The notes beneath the pieces were generated by a model. The model saw nothing but the letters and a program-made list of their open reading frames with translations, ran no database searches and was not told the DNA's origin. From assembly GCF_014842915.1 (NCBI RefSeq), contig NZ_JACYXI010000011.1, positions 124,001-188,000 on the forward strand: DNA of 64,000 bases, in the 5' to 3' direction. Shown in pieces: positions 36,797-46,230 of this stretch. The stretch's first letter is position 1; each line of letters begins with the position of its first letter. Both the position numbers and the translations under genes were made by a program. The DNA is from Roseibium litorale (lineage in GTDB: Bacteria > Pseudomonadota > Alphaproteobacteria > Rhizobiales > Stappiaceae).

Positions 36797-37475
36797 ATGC
36801 GTTTGCCGTCTCGAACCCTGGGGCAAGCAGGTGGCCAGTCTTGCGCCAGACCCGTACTCCGGTCTTCGTCCCCACCGTTTGGGTCGAGCCAGCAGGAAGG
36901 CGCAGCCAAGTTCCGGCGGGATAGCTGCCGCTTTCGTCCTCAAGCGTTCCGGCAAGCACGAAATACTCAACCCCGCCTGGAAAGGTCGCCGTGGGGAGAG
37001 TGACGCCCGGATCCCAGTCGATCATGTCCACCTGCTCGTGCGCATTGGCAAAGAGCGGCAGGATCGCTTCACCCGGGCGGCCGTCCTGCCAGGCCTGGGG
37101 ATGGCTGGTGTCGACGCGCACCACGTGATTGTCCCAGGGCGCCATCTGTCTGAGCTTCACCAGGATGACGGCGCCTTCCCTTGACTTGGGCACGTGTGAC
37201 GAGCCCGGCGGGTTGCGCACATACATTCCTTTGCCGAAATCTCCAGTCTCATCGGAAAATGTGCCCTCGAGAACGAGAAACTCCTCTCCAAGGTCATGGG
37301 TATGGGCGGAGAAGGCCGAGCCCGGCGCATAGCGAACGAGGCTGGTCGCCCGCGCCACTTCCGCGCCATCCCGCTCCAGCATACGGCGCTCGACACCGGG
37401 CATTGGTGAGTGAACCCAGGGAAGCTCTGCGCTTTCCACGACAGCCCTTTTGCTCAGATCTGCGTGTATTTGCAT
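36795..37475 (-). CDS. Bicupin protein (ChrR-like cupin)
   Basis: A 226-residue protein with two cupin barrels. The first (about 30-110) has the metal motif SAHTHDLGEEFLVLEG and a later SSHVP histidine. The second (about 120-220) keeps the fold (TFPGGVEYFVLAGTLEDESG) but has fewer histidines and is probably not metal-bound. Similar double cupins are annotated as ChrR-like cupin or anti-ECF-sigma cupin proteins, but no sigma factor lies nearby. The substrate is unknown. Upstream is a 400-bp divergent gap. Confidence 0.88.
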   Translation of the reverse strand: MQIHADLSKRAVVESAELPWVHSPMPGVERRMLERDGAEVARATSLVRYAPGSAFSAHTHDLGEEFLVLEGTFSDETGDFGKGMYVRNPPGSSHVPKSREGAVILVKLRQMAPWDNHVVRVDTSHPQAWQDGRPGEAILPLFANAHEQVDMIDWDPGVTLPTATFPGGVEYFVLAGTLEDESGSYPAGTWLRLPAGSTQTVGTKTGVRVWRKTGHLLAPGFETANA

Positions 37476-37876
37476 TCATTTTCTCCTCAGGGCTCTGCGC
37501 TGGTTGTCCGGCGCAAAATCGTTCTCCTTCACGAAAGATAGGACCGGGAGCGGACGAGTGGAAGTGGTCCATAGTGACTGGGCTTGGAATGACGCCGCTG
37601 ATCCCCCTTGCGTGATCCCTCCGGGACCGTTAGACGCAGGCTCTGGCTATGTGGACTGCCGGAATTCCTGTGATCAGATCTGTGACCTCTGGGGAAAGCG
37701 GCGGTTTTCCAGCCTTCGAGTTTTGCCATTGGCCGGGAATCATGATGAGTTTCCGGTTCCCTTGAGAGCAAAGTCCGCAAGCGGCCCGGCATTTCAGGAT
37801 TTTCCTTAGCGGGAGAGCCGGGAAGGAGCTTGGGCAAGAAACAGCGGTCCGGCCAAGCGGGGATGCGGGAAACGGA
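37476..37876. other. Divergent gene-free region
   Basis: About 400 bp between the cupin gene (leftward) and the HerA-like ATPase gene (rightward). Open frames exist on both strands but none has a ribosome-binding site, a recognisable product, or a plausible amino-acid mix. It probably holds the promoters of both genes; no clear -35/-10 pair, hairpin or repeat was found. Confidence 0.55.
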
Positions 37877-39352
37877 ATGACGGTTAGTATCGACATCGGG
37901 GAAATGGCGGGCGGAGCCCGCGCGGGTATGGATCTGGAAGAACTTCTGGCCACCCGTCTGCTCGTGCAGGGCAACTCCGGGTCGGGCAAGTCGCATCTGT
38001 TGCGCCGCCTTCTGGAACAATCTGCCCCCTGGGTTCAGCAAGCTATCATTGATCCGGAAGGCGATTTCGTGTCCCTCGCCGAAAAATACGGTCATGTGGT
38101 CGTGGATGCGGTTGGCACCGAGAAAGACCTGCAGATGATCGCAGGCCGCGTGCGCCAGCACCGGGTATCTGTGGTGCTGAATCTGGAGGGGCTGGACGCC
38201 GACCGGCAGATGAAAGCCGCGGCGACGTTCCTGGACGGTCTGTTCGATGCCGAGCGTGATCAATGGTATCCTATGCTTGTGGTGGTGGACGAAGCGCAGC
38301 TCTTTGCGCCGGCAGCTGCGGGTGAAGTCACCGAAGAAGCCCGCCGCCGTTCTCTGGGCGCTATGACCAACCTCATGTGCCGCGGCCGCAAGCGTGGTCT
38401 GGCCGGGGTGATTGCTACCCAGCGTCTGGCGAAACTTGCCAAGAACGTGGCGGCGGAAGCCTCAAACTTCCTGATGGGACGGACGTTCCTTGATATCGAC
38501 ATGGCCCGCGCTGCCGATCTTCTCGGCATGGAGCGCCGGCAGGCCGAAGCTTTCCGCAACCTCGACCGGGGGCACTTCATTGCCCTCGGCCCTGCTCTGT
38601 CGCGGCGCCCGCTTCCGGTCAAGATCGGAGCTGTGGAAACGGCGGGCCGGGGCGGAAGCCCCAAGCTGATGCCGCTGCCGGAGCAGCCCAAGGCAGAAGC
38701 CAAGGATCTTATCTTCACCCCGTCGCCCGGAGAGGCTGTACCGGTGCGCCAGCGCGTGGCGGAGCCTATCATCTCAACGTCTGACGTACTGGACCAGCTC
38801 TCGACCGCCGGTCGCGAGGCCGCAAATGCGATCGAACCGGCTGCGACCCTGCTCGACTATGGCGAACGGGAAGAAACCATCGGCCGGATCATCGGCGAAA
38901 TTCTGGCGGAGCCGGAAGCGGCCTTCCAGCCGATTGCCTCGCTCTATCAGGACTTCCAGGTCCGCTGCCGGATCGCGAAGCTGCCGGGTGGCTCACCGGA
39001 TCTGCAGACCTTCCGAGAAAAGCTTTCCGTTGCCCGCGCCGGGGTGGAAAAGGGCGATATCGATGACAGCGACTGGCAGAAGGCAGAGCTGATCGCCTCG
39101 GAACTGCCGGAAGACATGCGCGGGGTCTATCTGCTGCTGGCAAAGGCGGCGCTCGCCAAGGATCCGTGCCCAGGCAACATCGAGATCGCGACCGCCTATG
39201 GCACACGGTCACCAGGGCGCGCCCGCTGGCTGCTCAGCCATATGGAAGAACGGGGTTTTCTGGTCTGCGCCACGGATCTGCGCGGCAACCGGATCGTGAC
39301 CCTGACCGATCTCGGCTGGCAAACCGCCCCAGGCGACGAAGCTGCCGCCTGA
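37877..39352 (+). CDS. HerA-like (DUF87) ATPase with C-terminal winged-helix
   Basis: A 491-residue P-loop ATPase. Walker A is GNSGSGKSH (about 32-40), followed by IIDPEGDF, Walker B is VVVDEAQLF (about 135-143), and a GVIATQRLAKL sensor segment follows; this is the HerA/DUF87 pattern of hexameric translocases. A Pro/Glu-rich linker (about 255-310) leads to a C-terminal domain ending RARWLLSHMEERGFL...IVTLTDLGW (about 435-485), which looks like a winged helix. HerA relatives pump DNA or appear in repair and phage-defence systems; no NurA-like nuclease is beside it, so it may act alone. Confidence 0.85.
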   Translation: MTVSIDIGEMAGGARAGMDLEELLATRLLVQGNSGSGKSHLLRRLLEQSAPWVQQAIIDPEGDFVSLAEKYGHVVVDAVGTEKDLQMIAGRVRQHRVSVVLNLEGLDADRQMKAAATFLDGLFDAERDQWYPMLVVVDEAQLFAPAAAGEVTEEARRRSLGAMTNLMCRGRKRGLAGVIATQRLAKLAKNVAAEASNFLMGRTFLDIDMARAADLLGMERRQAEAFRNLDRGHFIALGPALSRRPLPVKIGAVETAGRGGSPKLMPLPEQPKAEAKDLIFTPSPGEAVPVRQRVAEPIISTSDVLDQLSTAGREAANAIEPAATLLDYGEREETIGRIIGEILAEPEAAFQPIASLYQDFQVRCRIAKLPGGSPDLQTFREKLSVARAGVEKGDIDDSDWQKAELIASELPEDMRGVYLLLAKAALAKDPCPGNIEIATAYGTRSPGRARWLLSHMEERGFLVCATDLRGNRIVTLTDLGWQTAPGDEAAA

Positions 39353-39378
39353 ACGTCTTCCTTAGACGCCTGGCATCA

Positions 39379-39708
39379 CTATAGTGCCTGGCGCATGCGT
39401 TTGGGGGAGGCTTTGATCTCACGCTCTTCTGCCGCGCAAAGATAGCGCAACGAAGCAATCTCCGTATCCAGACCAGCGATCGTGCGCGAGAGAACGCTAT
39501 CCAGATAGCTGCCGGAAGGGGCGTTCTCACGAATAGATTCCGCCTTCACGCGCGTGCGCTGCAGATAGGTCAGCAGGAGGTTGATGTCCGTGTCACGGTT
39601 GCAGAAGGCCGGCTTTTGGTCATCCGCTGCCACCTTGTTCGCCCCTTGCCTTGCATATCCGCTCGACATGGACAGCATCATGATTTCAGTGTTCGCCGTG
39701 ATGTTCAT
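39379..39708 (-). CDS. Hypothetical small protein
   Basis: A 109-residue soluble protein with no family that I recognise. It has a Met/Ser-rich N-terminus and two helical stretches, NLLLTYLQRTRVKAESI (about 44-60) and LDSVLSRTIAGLDTEIASLRYLCAAEEREI (about 69-98), which could form a coiled-coil hairpin. It is convergent with the HerA-like gene (26 bp gap) and 150 bp downstream of the chemoreceptor gene on the same strand, from which a hairpin separates it. Expression is plausible but not proved. Confidence 0.6.
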   Translation of the reverse strand: MNITANTEIMMLSMSSGYARQGANKVAADDQKPAFCNRDTDINLLLTYLQRTRVKAESIRENAPSGSYLDSVLSRTIAGLDTEIASLRYLCAAEEREIKASPKRMRQAL

Positions 39709-39805
39709 GCCGCAGTTCCGATAATTGTTCTCTATTTGTTCTTTTTAGCTTGAAAACGGAAGTCCGGCAAGAGCATCAGAAGCTATGGTCCCTTGAAAAC
39801 GCAAG

Positions 39806-39832
39806 AGCCCCGCACGGAGGTCCGGCGGGGCT
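39806..39832 (-). terminator. Hairpin after the membrane chemoreceptor gene
   Basis: AGCCCCGC (39806-39813) and GCGGGGCT (39825-39832) form an 8-bp GC-rich stem with an 11-base loop, 27 bp past the chemoreceptor stop. The minus-strand tail reads CTTGCGTTTTC, a modest T-run, so it is a probable intrinsic terminator for that gene. Confidence 0.75.
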
Positions 39833-39858
39833 TGTTAACGGGAGGCTGTGAGCAGGCT

Positions 39859-41892
39859 TTATGCAGCGCGCACCCGGTTCAGGAAGTCGGCGATCGTGGC
39901 GCCTAGGTTCTGAGCCTGAGTGGAAACGCTCTGGGATACCGACAAGACGTCGCCCGCGGACTTGCTTGTCTGCTCCGAGGCAGACATCACGTCGACAACG
40001 TTTTCGCTCATGTCCTGCGTACAGCTCGCGGCCTGTTGAACGTTATGCGATATTTCCGATGTGGCTTCTCCCTGCTGGGAAATTGCCTCGGCAATCGTGC
40101 CGGTGAAGCGGTTCACTTCTTCCATGGTCGAGGCAATCTCCTGGATCGACGCTACGGCTTCCCGGGTCGAGGACTGGATGCCCGTGATCTGGGAGGAGAT
40201 TTCCTCGGTTGCCTTGGCCGTCTGGGTTGCCAGTTCCTTCACTTCCGCCGCCACGACGGCAAAGCCGCGGCCAGCTTCGCCCGCTCTTGCCGCTTCGATG
40301 GTCGCATTCAGCGCCAGAAGATTGGTCTGCTCCGCAATGGCCTGAATGAGGCTCACGACCTCGCCGATCTTCTGGGCGGCGCTGTCAAGGCTCGAAACCC
40401 GGTCGTTCGACTTGGCAGCCGCAGAGGTTGCGTGGGAGACAACCTGCTTGGTCTGGTCGATCTGCCGCCCGATCTCGGAAATCGAGGCTGTGAGTTCTTC
40501 AGCGGCAGAGGCCACCGTCTGCACGCTATGCAGTGTCGTATCCGACGACCCTGCCACAGACGAAACCTTGCCAGATGTCTCACGGGCAATCGCGTCAAGC
40601 GAGCTTGCAGTCTGTTCCATCGTCTGTGTCTGGGCCGAAACGTGATCCAGCGCGTCACGGACGTGGCCCTCGAACTCTCCGATCAGGGCCTCAATGACCT
40701 TTTGCCGCTCTAGCTGAGCCTGCTGGGACTGGTTGGTAGACTGTTCGAGAGTCCGCCGGTGTTTCTCGTTTTCGACAAAGACACTGAGGGCTTCGGCCAT
40801 CTGGCCGATTTCGTCCTTGCGGTCCTGGTAGGCGACTTCCTCTTCCACGTCCCCGCCAGCGAGGTTGCGCATTCTCTGTGCGAGGTTTGCGACCGGCCTG
40901 CCGATATTGGCCCCCAGGAACCACATGACGGCCGTGCCGATGACCAGCATCGCCAGGGCGGCGATCAGGGCAACATTCCGCGTCTGGGTCGCGGCTGCCA
41001 GCAGCTCGCTCTCATCGACCGTGACGACGAGGTACCAGTCCTGCGCCGTGTTCACCAGTTTGACTGGGCGGATGGCCTGCAGCTGGCCGTCCGTTTCAAA
41101 GAAACTCACGCCTTTCATGTTGGGATCGATCTTGGAGGTAAAGTCTCCGGAGGCCTTCTGCCCAAGAAGCTTTGCGTCTGGATGCGATACCCAGACGCCG
41201 CCTGCGCTCAGCAGGCCGACAAAGCCGGTCTGGAAGGGCTCTCCGGCGGCGATCTGCTCCTGAAGCGCGCCAAGCGTCACGTCAATCGTCGCGCCGCCAA
41301 CGGCCTTCCCGGACGCATCCAGAATGGGGGAGGAGGCGGTGGCCATCAGCACGTCCACGCCATTGACCGGATAGAGATAGGGCTCTGTCACGGTATCGGC
41401 CTTGAGCTGCTTCGGCTTGTCGTACCATTCCTCCGAGCCGCTATCGCCACCGAACAACAGAGGTTCAAAGCTGGCCTTGCCTTCACTGAGATAGAAATAC
41501 GGGATGAAGCGGCCATTAGGATCCGAATAGCCTGTTCCCTTGTTGTCCGCGTCCTTGCCAGCGACATCCGGCTCCAGAATGGCGCCGCCGCCTGCAAATT
41601 GAGGGTTGGCGGTGATCACCTGCTGCATGATCGCGCCATAGGCATTGCGGTCGGTGACGCCGGCGTGAACGAGACCTTCCAGTGCATCAGAGGCTGTGCG
41701 GGCCGCCAGCTGGGCTTCGGCCATCGTCTTGCTGGCCTGCGTCGCAAGGGATTGGGTTGCTTCGCTGAGGAAGGCTTCCCCCGCATCCCGGCCGCGGCTC
41801 ATCATCATCATAGACATGATGCCGACCAAGGCAATGAAACCTAAAAGGAATACCGCTGAGGCGGCAAAAAATATACGATTTCTCAGGGACAT
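39859..41892 (-). CDS. Methyl-accepting chemotaxis protein with periplasmic Cache domain
   Basis: A 677-residue membrane chemoreceptor. TM1 is about residues 8-30 and TM2 about 302-326. The ~270-residue periplasmic part between them has dCache features (GGGAILEP, then [13 protein letters not shown], later [17 protein letters not shown] and an [12 protein letters not shown] strand), usually binding amino acids, organic acids or similar ligands. HAMP follows (about 327-380), then the signalling domain with [23 protein letters not shown]. No CheR-tethering pentapeptide is seen at the C-terminus. The start at 41892 has CCGGAG six bases upstream; a longer frame to 41967 adds 25 residues without support. 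Confidence 0.94.
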   Translation of the reverse strand: MSLRNRIFFAASAVFLLGFIALVGIMSMMMMSRGRDAGEAFLSEATQSLATQASKTMAEAQLAARTASDALEGLVHAGVTDRNAYGAIMQQVITANPQFAGGGAILEPDVAGKDADNKGTGYSDPNGRFIPYFYLSEGKASFEPLLFGGDSGSEEWYDKPKQLKADTVTEPYLYPVNGVDVLMATASSPILDASGKAVGGATIDVTLGALQEQIAAGEPFQTGFVGLLSAGGVWVSHPDAKLLGQKASGDFTSKIDPNMKGVSFFETDGQLQAIRPVKLVNTAQDWYLVVTVDESELLAAATQTRNVALIAALAMLVIGTAVMWFLGANIGRPVANLAQRMRNLAGGDVEEEVAYQDRKDEIGQMAEALSVFVENEKHRRTLEQSTNQSQQAQLERQKVIEALIGEFEGHVRDALDHVSAQTQTMEQTASSLDAIARETSGKVSSVAGSSDTTLHSVQTVASAAEELTASISEIGRQIDQTKQVVSHATSAAAKSNDRVSSLDSAAQKIGEVVSLIQAIAEQTNLLALNATIEAARAGEAGRGFAVVAAEVKELATQTAKATEEISSQITGIQSSTREAVASIQEIASTMEEVNRFTGTIAEAISQQGEATSEISHNVQQAASCTQDMSENVVDVMSASEQTSKSAGDVLSVSQSVSTQAQNLGATIADFLNRVRAA

Positions 41893-42084
41893 GATCGTCT
41901 CCGGCGAGGGATTATCTGAGAGAACCTTAGGTACTTCTGGTAAATTGAACCTTACGGTTTCAGCCAATCCAGTGTCTTTACAGGGCCGGGAGGCAGGAAT
42001 TTGCTTGGCGAGCCGGTTTGAAGCCTGTCAAACTTTCCGATGTCCCTGCGGAAGCGCTGTGACCGGCCTCAAAAAAGGGATCGC

Positions 42085-42120
42085 TTGACCCGCCTCAAAA
42101 TAAAAGTTACAAACGCAACT
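42085..42120 (+). promoter_or_regulatory. Putative hmgA promoter with overlapping operator
   Basis: TTGACC (42085-42090) and TACAAA (42108-42113) are spaced by 17 bp and resemble a sigma-70 promoter. The -10 region overlaps an imperfect inverted repeat, AGTTAC-AAAC-GCAACT (42105-42120), as a repressor of the MarR or IclR type might use. It lies about 40-70 bp before hmgA. This is a reading by eye without experimental support. Confidence 0.45.
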
Positions 42121-42157
42121 AATTCTTCATGGACCGCATTCGGGAGGAGCGCGTGAC

Positions 42158-43483
42158 ATGTCTGCGAGTGACCTGAAATATATGCCGGGTTTCGGCAATG
42201 ATTTTGAAACCGAGGCTCTGCCGGGTGCCCTGCCGCAGGGTATGAACAGCCCGCAGAAATGCAGCTATGGCCTTTATGCCGAGCAGCTGTCCGGCACCGC
42301 CTTCACCGCGCCGAGCCATCAGAACGAACGCACCTGGTGCTACCGCATCCGGCCGTCCGTGAAGCACTCCACCCGCTACACGAAGGTCAGCCTGCCTTAC
42401 TGGAAATCCGCGCCCCATGTGGTGGAGGACGTGATCTCCCTCGGCCAGCACCGCTGGGATCCGGTCCCCCATTCCGGAGAAGAGCTGACCTGGCTGACCG
42501 GCATGCGCACCATGACCACAGCTGGCGATGTGAACACACAGGTGGGCATGGCGAGCCACATCTACCTCGTTACCCGGTCCATGGTGGACGAGTATTTCTA
42601 CTCCGCCGACAGCGAGCTGCTGATCGTGCCGCAGGAAGGGCGTCTGCGCTTTTGCACCGAACTCGGGATCATCGATCTGGAGCCGAAGGAAATCGCAATC
42701 CTTCCGCGCGGTCTCGTCTACCGGGTCGAGTTGCTGGACGGACCGGCCAGAGGCTTCGTCTGCGAGAATTATGGCCAGAAGTTCGAGCTGCCGGGCCGTG
42801 GCCCTATCGGCGCCAACTGCATGGCCAACCGGCGGGACTTCAAGTCACCGGTTGCCTGGTACGAGGACAGGGAAACCCCGTCCAAGATCACTATCAAGTG
42901 GTGCGGCCAGTTCCATGAGACGAAGATCGGCCATTCGCCGCTGGATATTGTCGCCTGGCACGGCAATTACGCGCCGGTGAAATATGACCTGCGGACCTAT
43001 TGCCCGATCGGAGCGATCCTGTTCGATCATCCGGATCCGTCGATCTTCACCGTCCTGACCGCGCCGTCCGGTGTGCCGGGCACCGCGAACATCGATTTCG
43101 TGCTCTTCCGCGAACGGTGGATGGTGGCGGAAAACACCTTCCGTCCGCCCTGGTATCACAAGAACATCATGTCCGAGCTGATGGGCAATATCTACGGCCA
43201 GTATGACGCCAAACCGCAGGGCTTTGTTCCCGGCGGCATGAGCCTGCACAACATGATGCTGCCCCATGGTCCGGACAAGAATGCCTATGAAGGCGCGTCC
43301 AACGCCGATCTCAAGGCGGAGAAACTGGACAACACCATGTCCTTCATGTTCGAGACCCGTTTCCCCCAGCACCTGACGGAGTTTGCAGCCAAGGAAGCGC
43401 CGTTGCAGGATGACTACATCGATTGCTGGGAAAGCCTTGAGAAGAAGTTCGACGGCACGCCCGAAGGGACCTGGAACAAGTGA
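42158..43483 (+). CDS. hmgA: Homogentisate 1,2-dioxygenase
   Basis: A 441-residue iron enzyme that opens the ring of homogentisate, giving maleylacetoacetate, in tyrosine/phenylalanine degradation. It starts [19 protein letters not shown] as the family does. The iron ligands can be placed in [14 protein letters not shown] (His and Glu) and [11 protein letters not shown] (His), equivalent to His335, Glu341 and His371 of the human enzyme. GGGAGGAG lies upstream of the ATG. It is the first gene of the cluster; its stop codon lies inside a 17-base tandem duplication. Confidence 0.97.
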   Translation: MSASDLKYMPGFGNDFETEALPGALPQGMNSPQKCSYGLYAEQLSGTAFTAPSHQNERTWCYRIRPSVKHSTRYTKVSLPYWKSAPHVVEDVISLGQHRWDPVPHSGEELTWLTGMRTMTTAGDVNTQVGMASHIYLVTRSMVDEYFYSADSELLIVPQEGRLRFCTELGIIDLEPKEIAILPRGLVYRVELLDGPARGFVCENYGQKFELPGRGPIGANCMANRRDFKSPVAWYEDRETPSKITIKWCGQFHETKIGHSPLDIVAWHGNYAPVKYDLRTYCPIGAILFDHPDPSIFTVLTAPSGVPGTANIDFVLFRERWMVAENTFRPPWYHKNIMSELMGNIYGQYDAKPQGFVPGGMSLHNMMLPHGPDKNAYEGASNADLKAEKLDNTMSFMFETRFPQHLTEFAAKEAPLQDDYIDCWESLEKKFDGTPEGTWNK

Positions 43484-43498
43484 AGGGACCTGGAACAA
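43463..43498 (+). repeat. Short tandem duplication at the end of hmgA
   Basis: GAAGGGACCTGGAACAA occurs at 43463-43479 and again at 43482-43498, a period of 19. The hmgA stop TGA (43481-43483) falls at the junction. The second copy read in its own frame also ends T-W-N-K-stop, so the old stop TAA was probably at the end of that copy, and the duplication created a new stop without changing the protein end. Confidence 0.8.
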
Positions 43499-43550
43499 AT
43501 AAGGCAACCCGCACCGGTGCAGGGCAACAACAAGATCTAGGAAACGCTGA

Positions 43551-44567
43551 ATGAAACTCGCATCGCTCAAGGACGGCAGCCGTGATGGCAGGCTGGTCAT
43601 CGTAAACCGCGAACTGACCCGCTGCACCGAGGCAACCCATATCGCGCCGACGCTTCAGGCTGCGCTCGATGACTGGGACAAAGTGGCACCGAAGCTGGAA
43701 GTTCTGGCCGAGAGCCTCAGCCATGACGCGGTGCCCTCCATGCGCTTTCACGAGCATGATGCCCTGTCGCCCCTGCCGCGCGCTTATCAGTGGGCGGATG
43801 GCTCTGCCTACGTCAATCATGTGGAACTGGTCCGTAAAGCCCGGAACGCTGAGATGCCGGAGAGCTTCTGGACCGATCCGCTGATGTATCAGGGCGGCTC
43901 CGACAGCTTCCTGGCCCCGCGCAATCCGATCCGCATGGCCGATGAAGCCTATGGCATCGACATGGAAGGTGAGATCGCGGTGATCGTTGGCGATGTGCCG
44001 ATGGGGGCAAGCCTTGATCAGGCGCGCGATGCTATCCGCCTCGTGATGCTGGTCAATGACGTCTCCTTGCGCGGGCTGATCCCGGCTGAGCTTGGCAAGG
44101 GCTTCGGCTTCTTCCAGTCCAAGCCGTCCTCGGCCTTCTCGCCGGTGGCGGTTACCCCGTCAGATCTGGGTGATGCCTGGGATGGCGGTAAGCTGCATCT
44201 GCCCCTGCGGGTGGACTACAACGGTGCGGCTTTCGGCCGGGCGGAAGCAGGCGTCGACATGACCTTCGACTTCCCGCAGCTCATTGCCCATGCAGCGAAA
44301 ACCCGTCCGCTCAGTGCCGGAACGATCATCGGGTCGGGCACGGTCTCCAACAAGCTGGACGGCGGTCCGGGCAAGCCGGTTGCCGAAGGCGGCGTTGGCT
44401 ATTCCTGCATTGCGGAAATCCGGATGATCGAGACGATCAACACCGGCAAGCCTATAACGCCGTTTATGAAATTTGGCGACACGGTGCGGATCGAGATGTT
44501 CGACAAAACGGGCCACTCCATCTTCGGTGCCATTGAGCAGACGGTCGAGAAATACGAGACAGCGTGA
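43551..44567 (+). CDS. Fumarylacetoacetate hydrolase family protein
   Basis: A 338-residue FAH-fold hydrolase that in this position should cleave fumarylacetoacetate to fumarate and acetoacetate, the last step of the homogentisate route. The C-terminal catalytic domain shows the metal ligands: Glu in DMEGEIAVIVGD, and Asp in the VMLVNDVSLR segment. FQSKPSSAFSP and GTIIGSGTVSNK contribute the remainder of the active site. It is shorter than the classical ~420-residue fumarylacetoacetase but of a type common in Alphaproteobacteria. It follows hmgA by 67 bp. Confidence 0.9.
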   Translation: MKLASLKDGSRDGRLVIVNRELTRCTEATHIAPTLQAALDDWDKVAPKLEVLAESLSHDAVPSMRFHEHDALSPLPRAYQWADGSAYVNHVELVRKARNAEMPESFWTDPLMYQGGSDSFLAPRNPIRMADEAYGIDMEGEIAVIVGDVPMGASLDQARDAIRLVMLVNDVSLRGLIPAELGKGFGFFQSKPSSAFSPVAVTPSDLGDAWDGGKLHLPLRVDYNGAAFGRAEAGVDMTFDFPQLIAHAAKTRPLSAGTIIGSGTVSNKLDGGPGKPVAEGGVGYSCIAEIRMIETINTGKPITPFMKFGDTVRIEMFDKTGHSIFGAIEQTVEKYETA

Positions 44568-44675
44568 AAAATGAAGTGATCGGGGATCGTATAAATCCCC
44601 GATGCCGGAAGCGCGGGACATGATAAATACGGCAGGCCGCGCCGCTTGCGCGGTCTTGCTAGAAGGTTGATCCAA

Positions 44676-45194
44676 ATGAAGACGTTTTGGCTGCTTGCTG
44701 CGGTAATGGTGATGCCCGTTCAGGCGCTGGCGGCTGATGCAACAGCCCCGGTGCGTGACATCATGGCCGCCGCCGAGGCGAACTGGGCCGAGAACCCGGG
44801 CGATTATCAGGACTATTTTTCTGACAAGCGCCTGGCCACGCTCTACAGCACGGAATTCGCGTCCCTTTACCGCAAGGCGGCTGACAGCCCCTCCGCCAAG
44901 GAGATGGGCTCTCCCTTCGACTGGGACGTGATCGTCAACGGTCAGGACGGCTGCCCCTTGAAGAACCTGACCATCGAAGCTGGAAAGCCGGAAGGCGGCG
45001 TCACCCGCGTGACGGCAAGGTTCCAGGGCCTGACCTGCTTTGGGACCGATCCTGAGTACCAGGCCTATTCCGAGACCTACTTCAACGTGATCGAGGAAAA
45101 GGGCCGTCCGGTCATCGACGACATCCAGACCCCAATGGAAAACGAGTTGCTGTCGATCCGCAACGAGATGACGGCTCAGATTTCCAGCCAGTAA
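44676..45194 (+). CDS. Exported hypothetical protein (DUF3828-like)
   Basis: A 172-residue protein with a signal peptide (MKTFWLLAAVMVMPVQALA-AD, cut near residue 19). The mature part, with VRDIMAAAEANW..., FSDKRLATLYSTEFASLYRKA and a closing EEKGRPVIDDI strand, resembles the DUF3828/NTF2-like group of small periplasmic proteins; two Cys residues (in DGCPL and LTCFG) could form a disulfide. ATG 44676 has AGAAGG upstream. Its presence among aromatic catabolic genes is unexplained. Confidence 0.78.
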   Translation: MKTFWLLAAVMVMPVQALAADATAPVRDIMAAAEANWAENPGDYQDYFSDKRLATLYSTEFASLYRKAADSPSAKEMGSPFDWDVIVNGQDGCPLKNLTIEAGKPEGGVTRVTARFQGLTCFGTDPEYQAYSETYFNVIEEKGRPVIDDIQTPMENELLSIRNEMTAQISSQ

Positions 45195-45274
45195 CAAGAC
45201 CGGCCTTCCGGTCCAAAATTGGGGTGCTTGCGGAATCAAATCCGTGAGCCTCCGCAACACTTGAGGAAGACCCG

Positions 45275-46225
45275 ATGAGTAAGACCTTCGCCTCCGCCGG
45301 AGACATGAGCGAGAAGAAGATTTCCTTCACTGAAGTGGGCAAGGACCTGTGGGCCTTCACCGCCGAAGGCGATCCGAATTCTGGCGTGATCATCGGTGAC
45401 GACAGCGTCATGATCATCGAGGCCCAGGCCACTCCTCGGCTGGCGAACAAGGTTATCGAGAAGGTCCGCTCCATCACGGACAAGCCGATTTCCCATCTGG
45501 TTCTGACCCATTATCACGCTGTGCGCGTTCTGGGCGCTTCCGCTTACAACGCGCCGACCGTGATCATGAGCGACACCGCCCGGGCCATGGTCGAGGAACG
45601 CGGCCAGGAAGACTGGGACAGTGAGTTCCAGCGCTTCCCGCGTCTATTCCAGGGCCATGAGAGCATTCCGGGCCTGACCTATCCGACCACCACCTTCTCC
45701 GAGCGCATGACCGTCTATCTGGGCAAGCGCAGGGTGGACCTGATGCATCTTGGCCGGGCGCATACAGCAGGCGATATCGTTGCCTGGGTGCCGGACGAAG
45801 AGGTCATGTTCACCGGCGATATCGTGGAATATCACTCCGCCTGCTATTGCGGCGATGGGCATTTCGAAGACTGGGGTCATACCCTGGACGCCATCAAGTC
45901 CTTCGAGCCGCGGTCGATTGCGCCAGGACGCGGCGATGCGCTGGTCGGGCCGGACATGGTGGAAGCCGCCATTGAATCCACCCGAGACTTCGTTGCCTCC
46001 ACCTACCGGCCTGTCGCCAAGGTGGCTGCCCGTGGCGGCTCGCTGAAGGAAGCCTGGGACGCGGTGCGCGCCGAATGCGATCCGAAGTTCAAGGACTACG
46101 CCATCTACGAGCATTGCCTGCCGTTCAACGTCGCCCGTGCCTATGACGAAGCGCGCGGCATCGACACTCCGCGGATCTGGACCGCTGAGCGTGACGCAGA
46201 CATGTGGGCGAAGCTTCAGGGATAA
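45275..46225 (+). CDS. MBL-fold protein with altered metal motif
   Basis: A 316-residue protein of the metallo-beta-lactamase fold. The canonical HxHxDH motif reads H79-Y-H81-A-V83-R84, so the Asp and last His are replaced. Later ligands are present: H163 in GRAHTAGD and D182 in FTGD, along with YHSACYCGDGHFEDW further on, which offers extra Cys/His. It may bind a single metal with new ligands, or use other chemistry. GAGGAAGACC precedes the ATG. It sits inside the homogentisate cluster; a hydrolase for a ring-cleavage side product or CoA/glutathione thioester is possible but unproven. Confidence 0.85.
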   Translation: MSKTFASAGDMSEKKISFTEVGKDLWAFTAEGDPNSGVIIGDDSVMIIEAQATPRLANKVIEKVRSITDKPISHLVLTHYHAVRVLGASAYNAPTVIMSDTARAMVEERGQEDWDSEFQRFPRLFQGHESIPGLTYPTTTFSERMTVYLGKRRVDLMHLGRAHTAGDIVAWVPDEEVMFTGDIVEYHSACYCGDGHFEDWGHTLDAIKSFEPRSIAPGRGDALVGPDMVEAAIESTRDFVASTYRPVAKVAARGGSLKEAWDAVRAECDPKFKDYAIYEHCLPFNVARAYDEARGIDTPRIWTAERDADMWAKLQG

Positions 46226-46230
46226 GTCAC

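Noticed and set aside
37529-38263. Open frame of 244 codons across the divergent gap and into the HerA-like gene
   Set aside because: It is antisense to the ATPase N-terminus and has no motifs or start signal.
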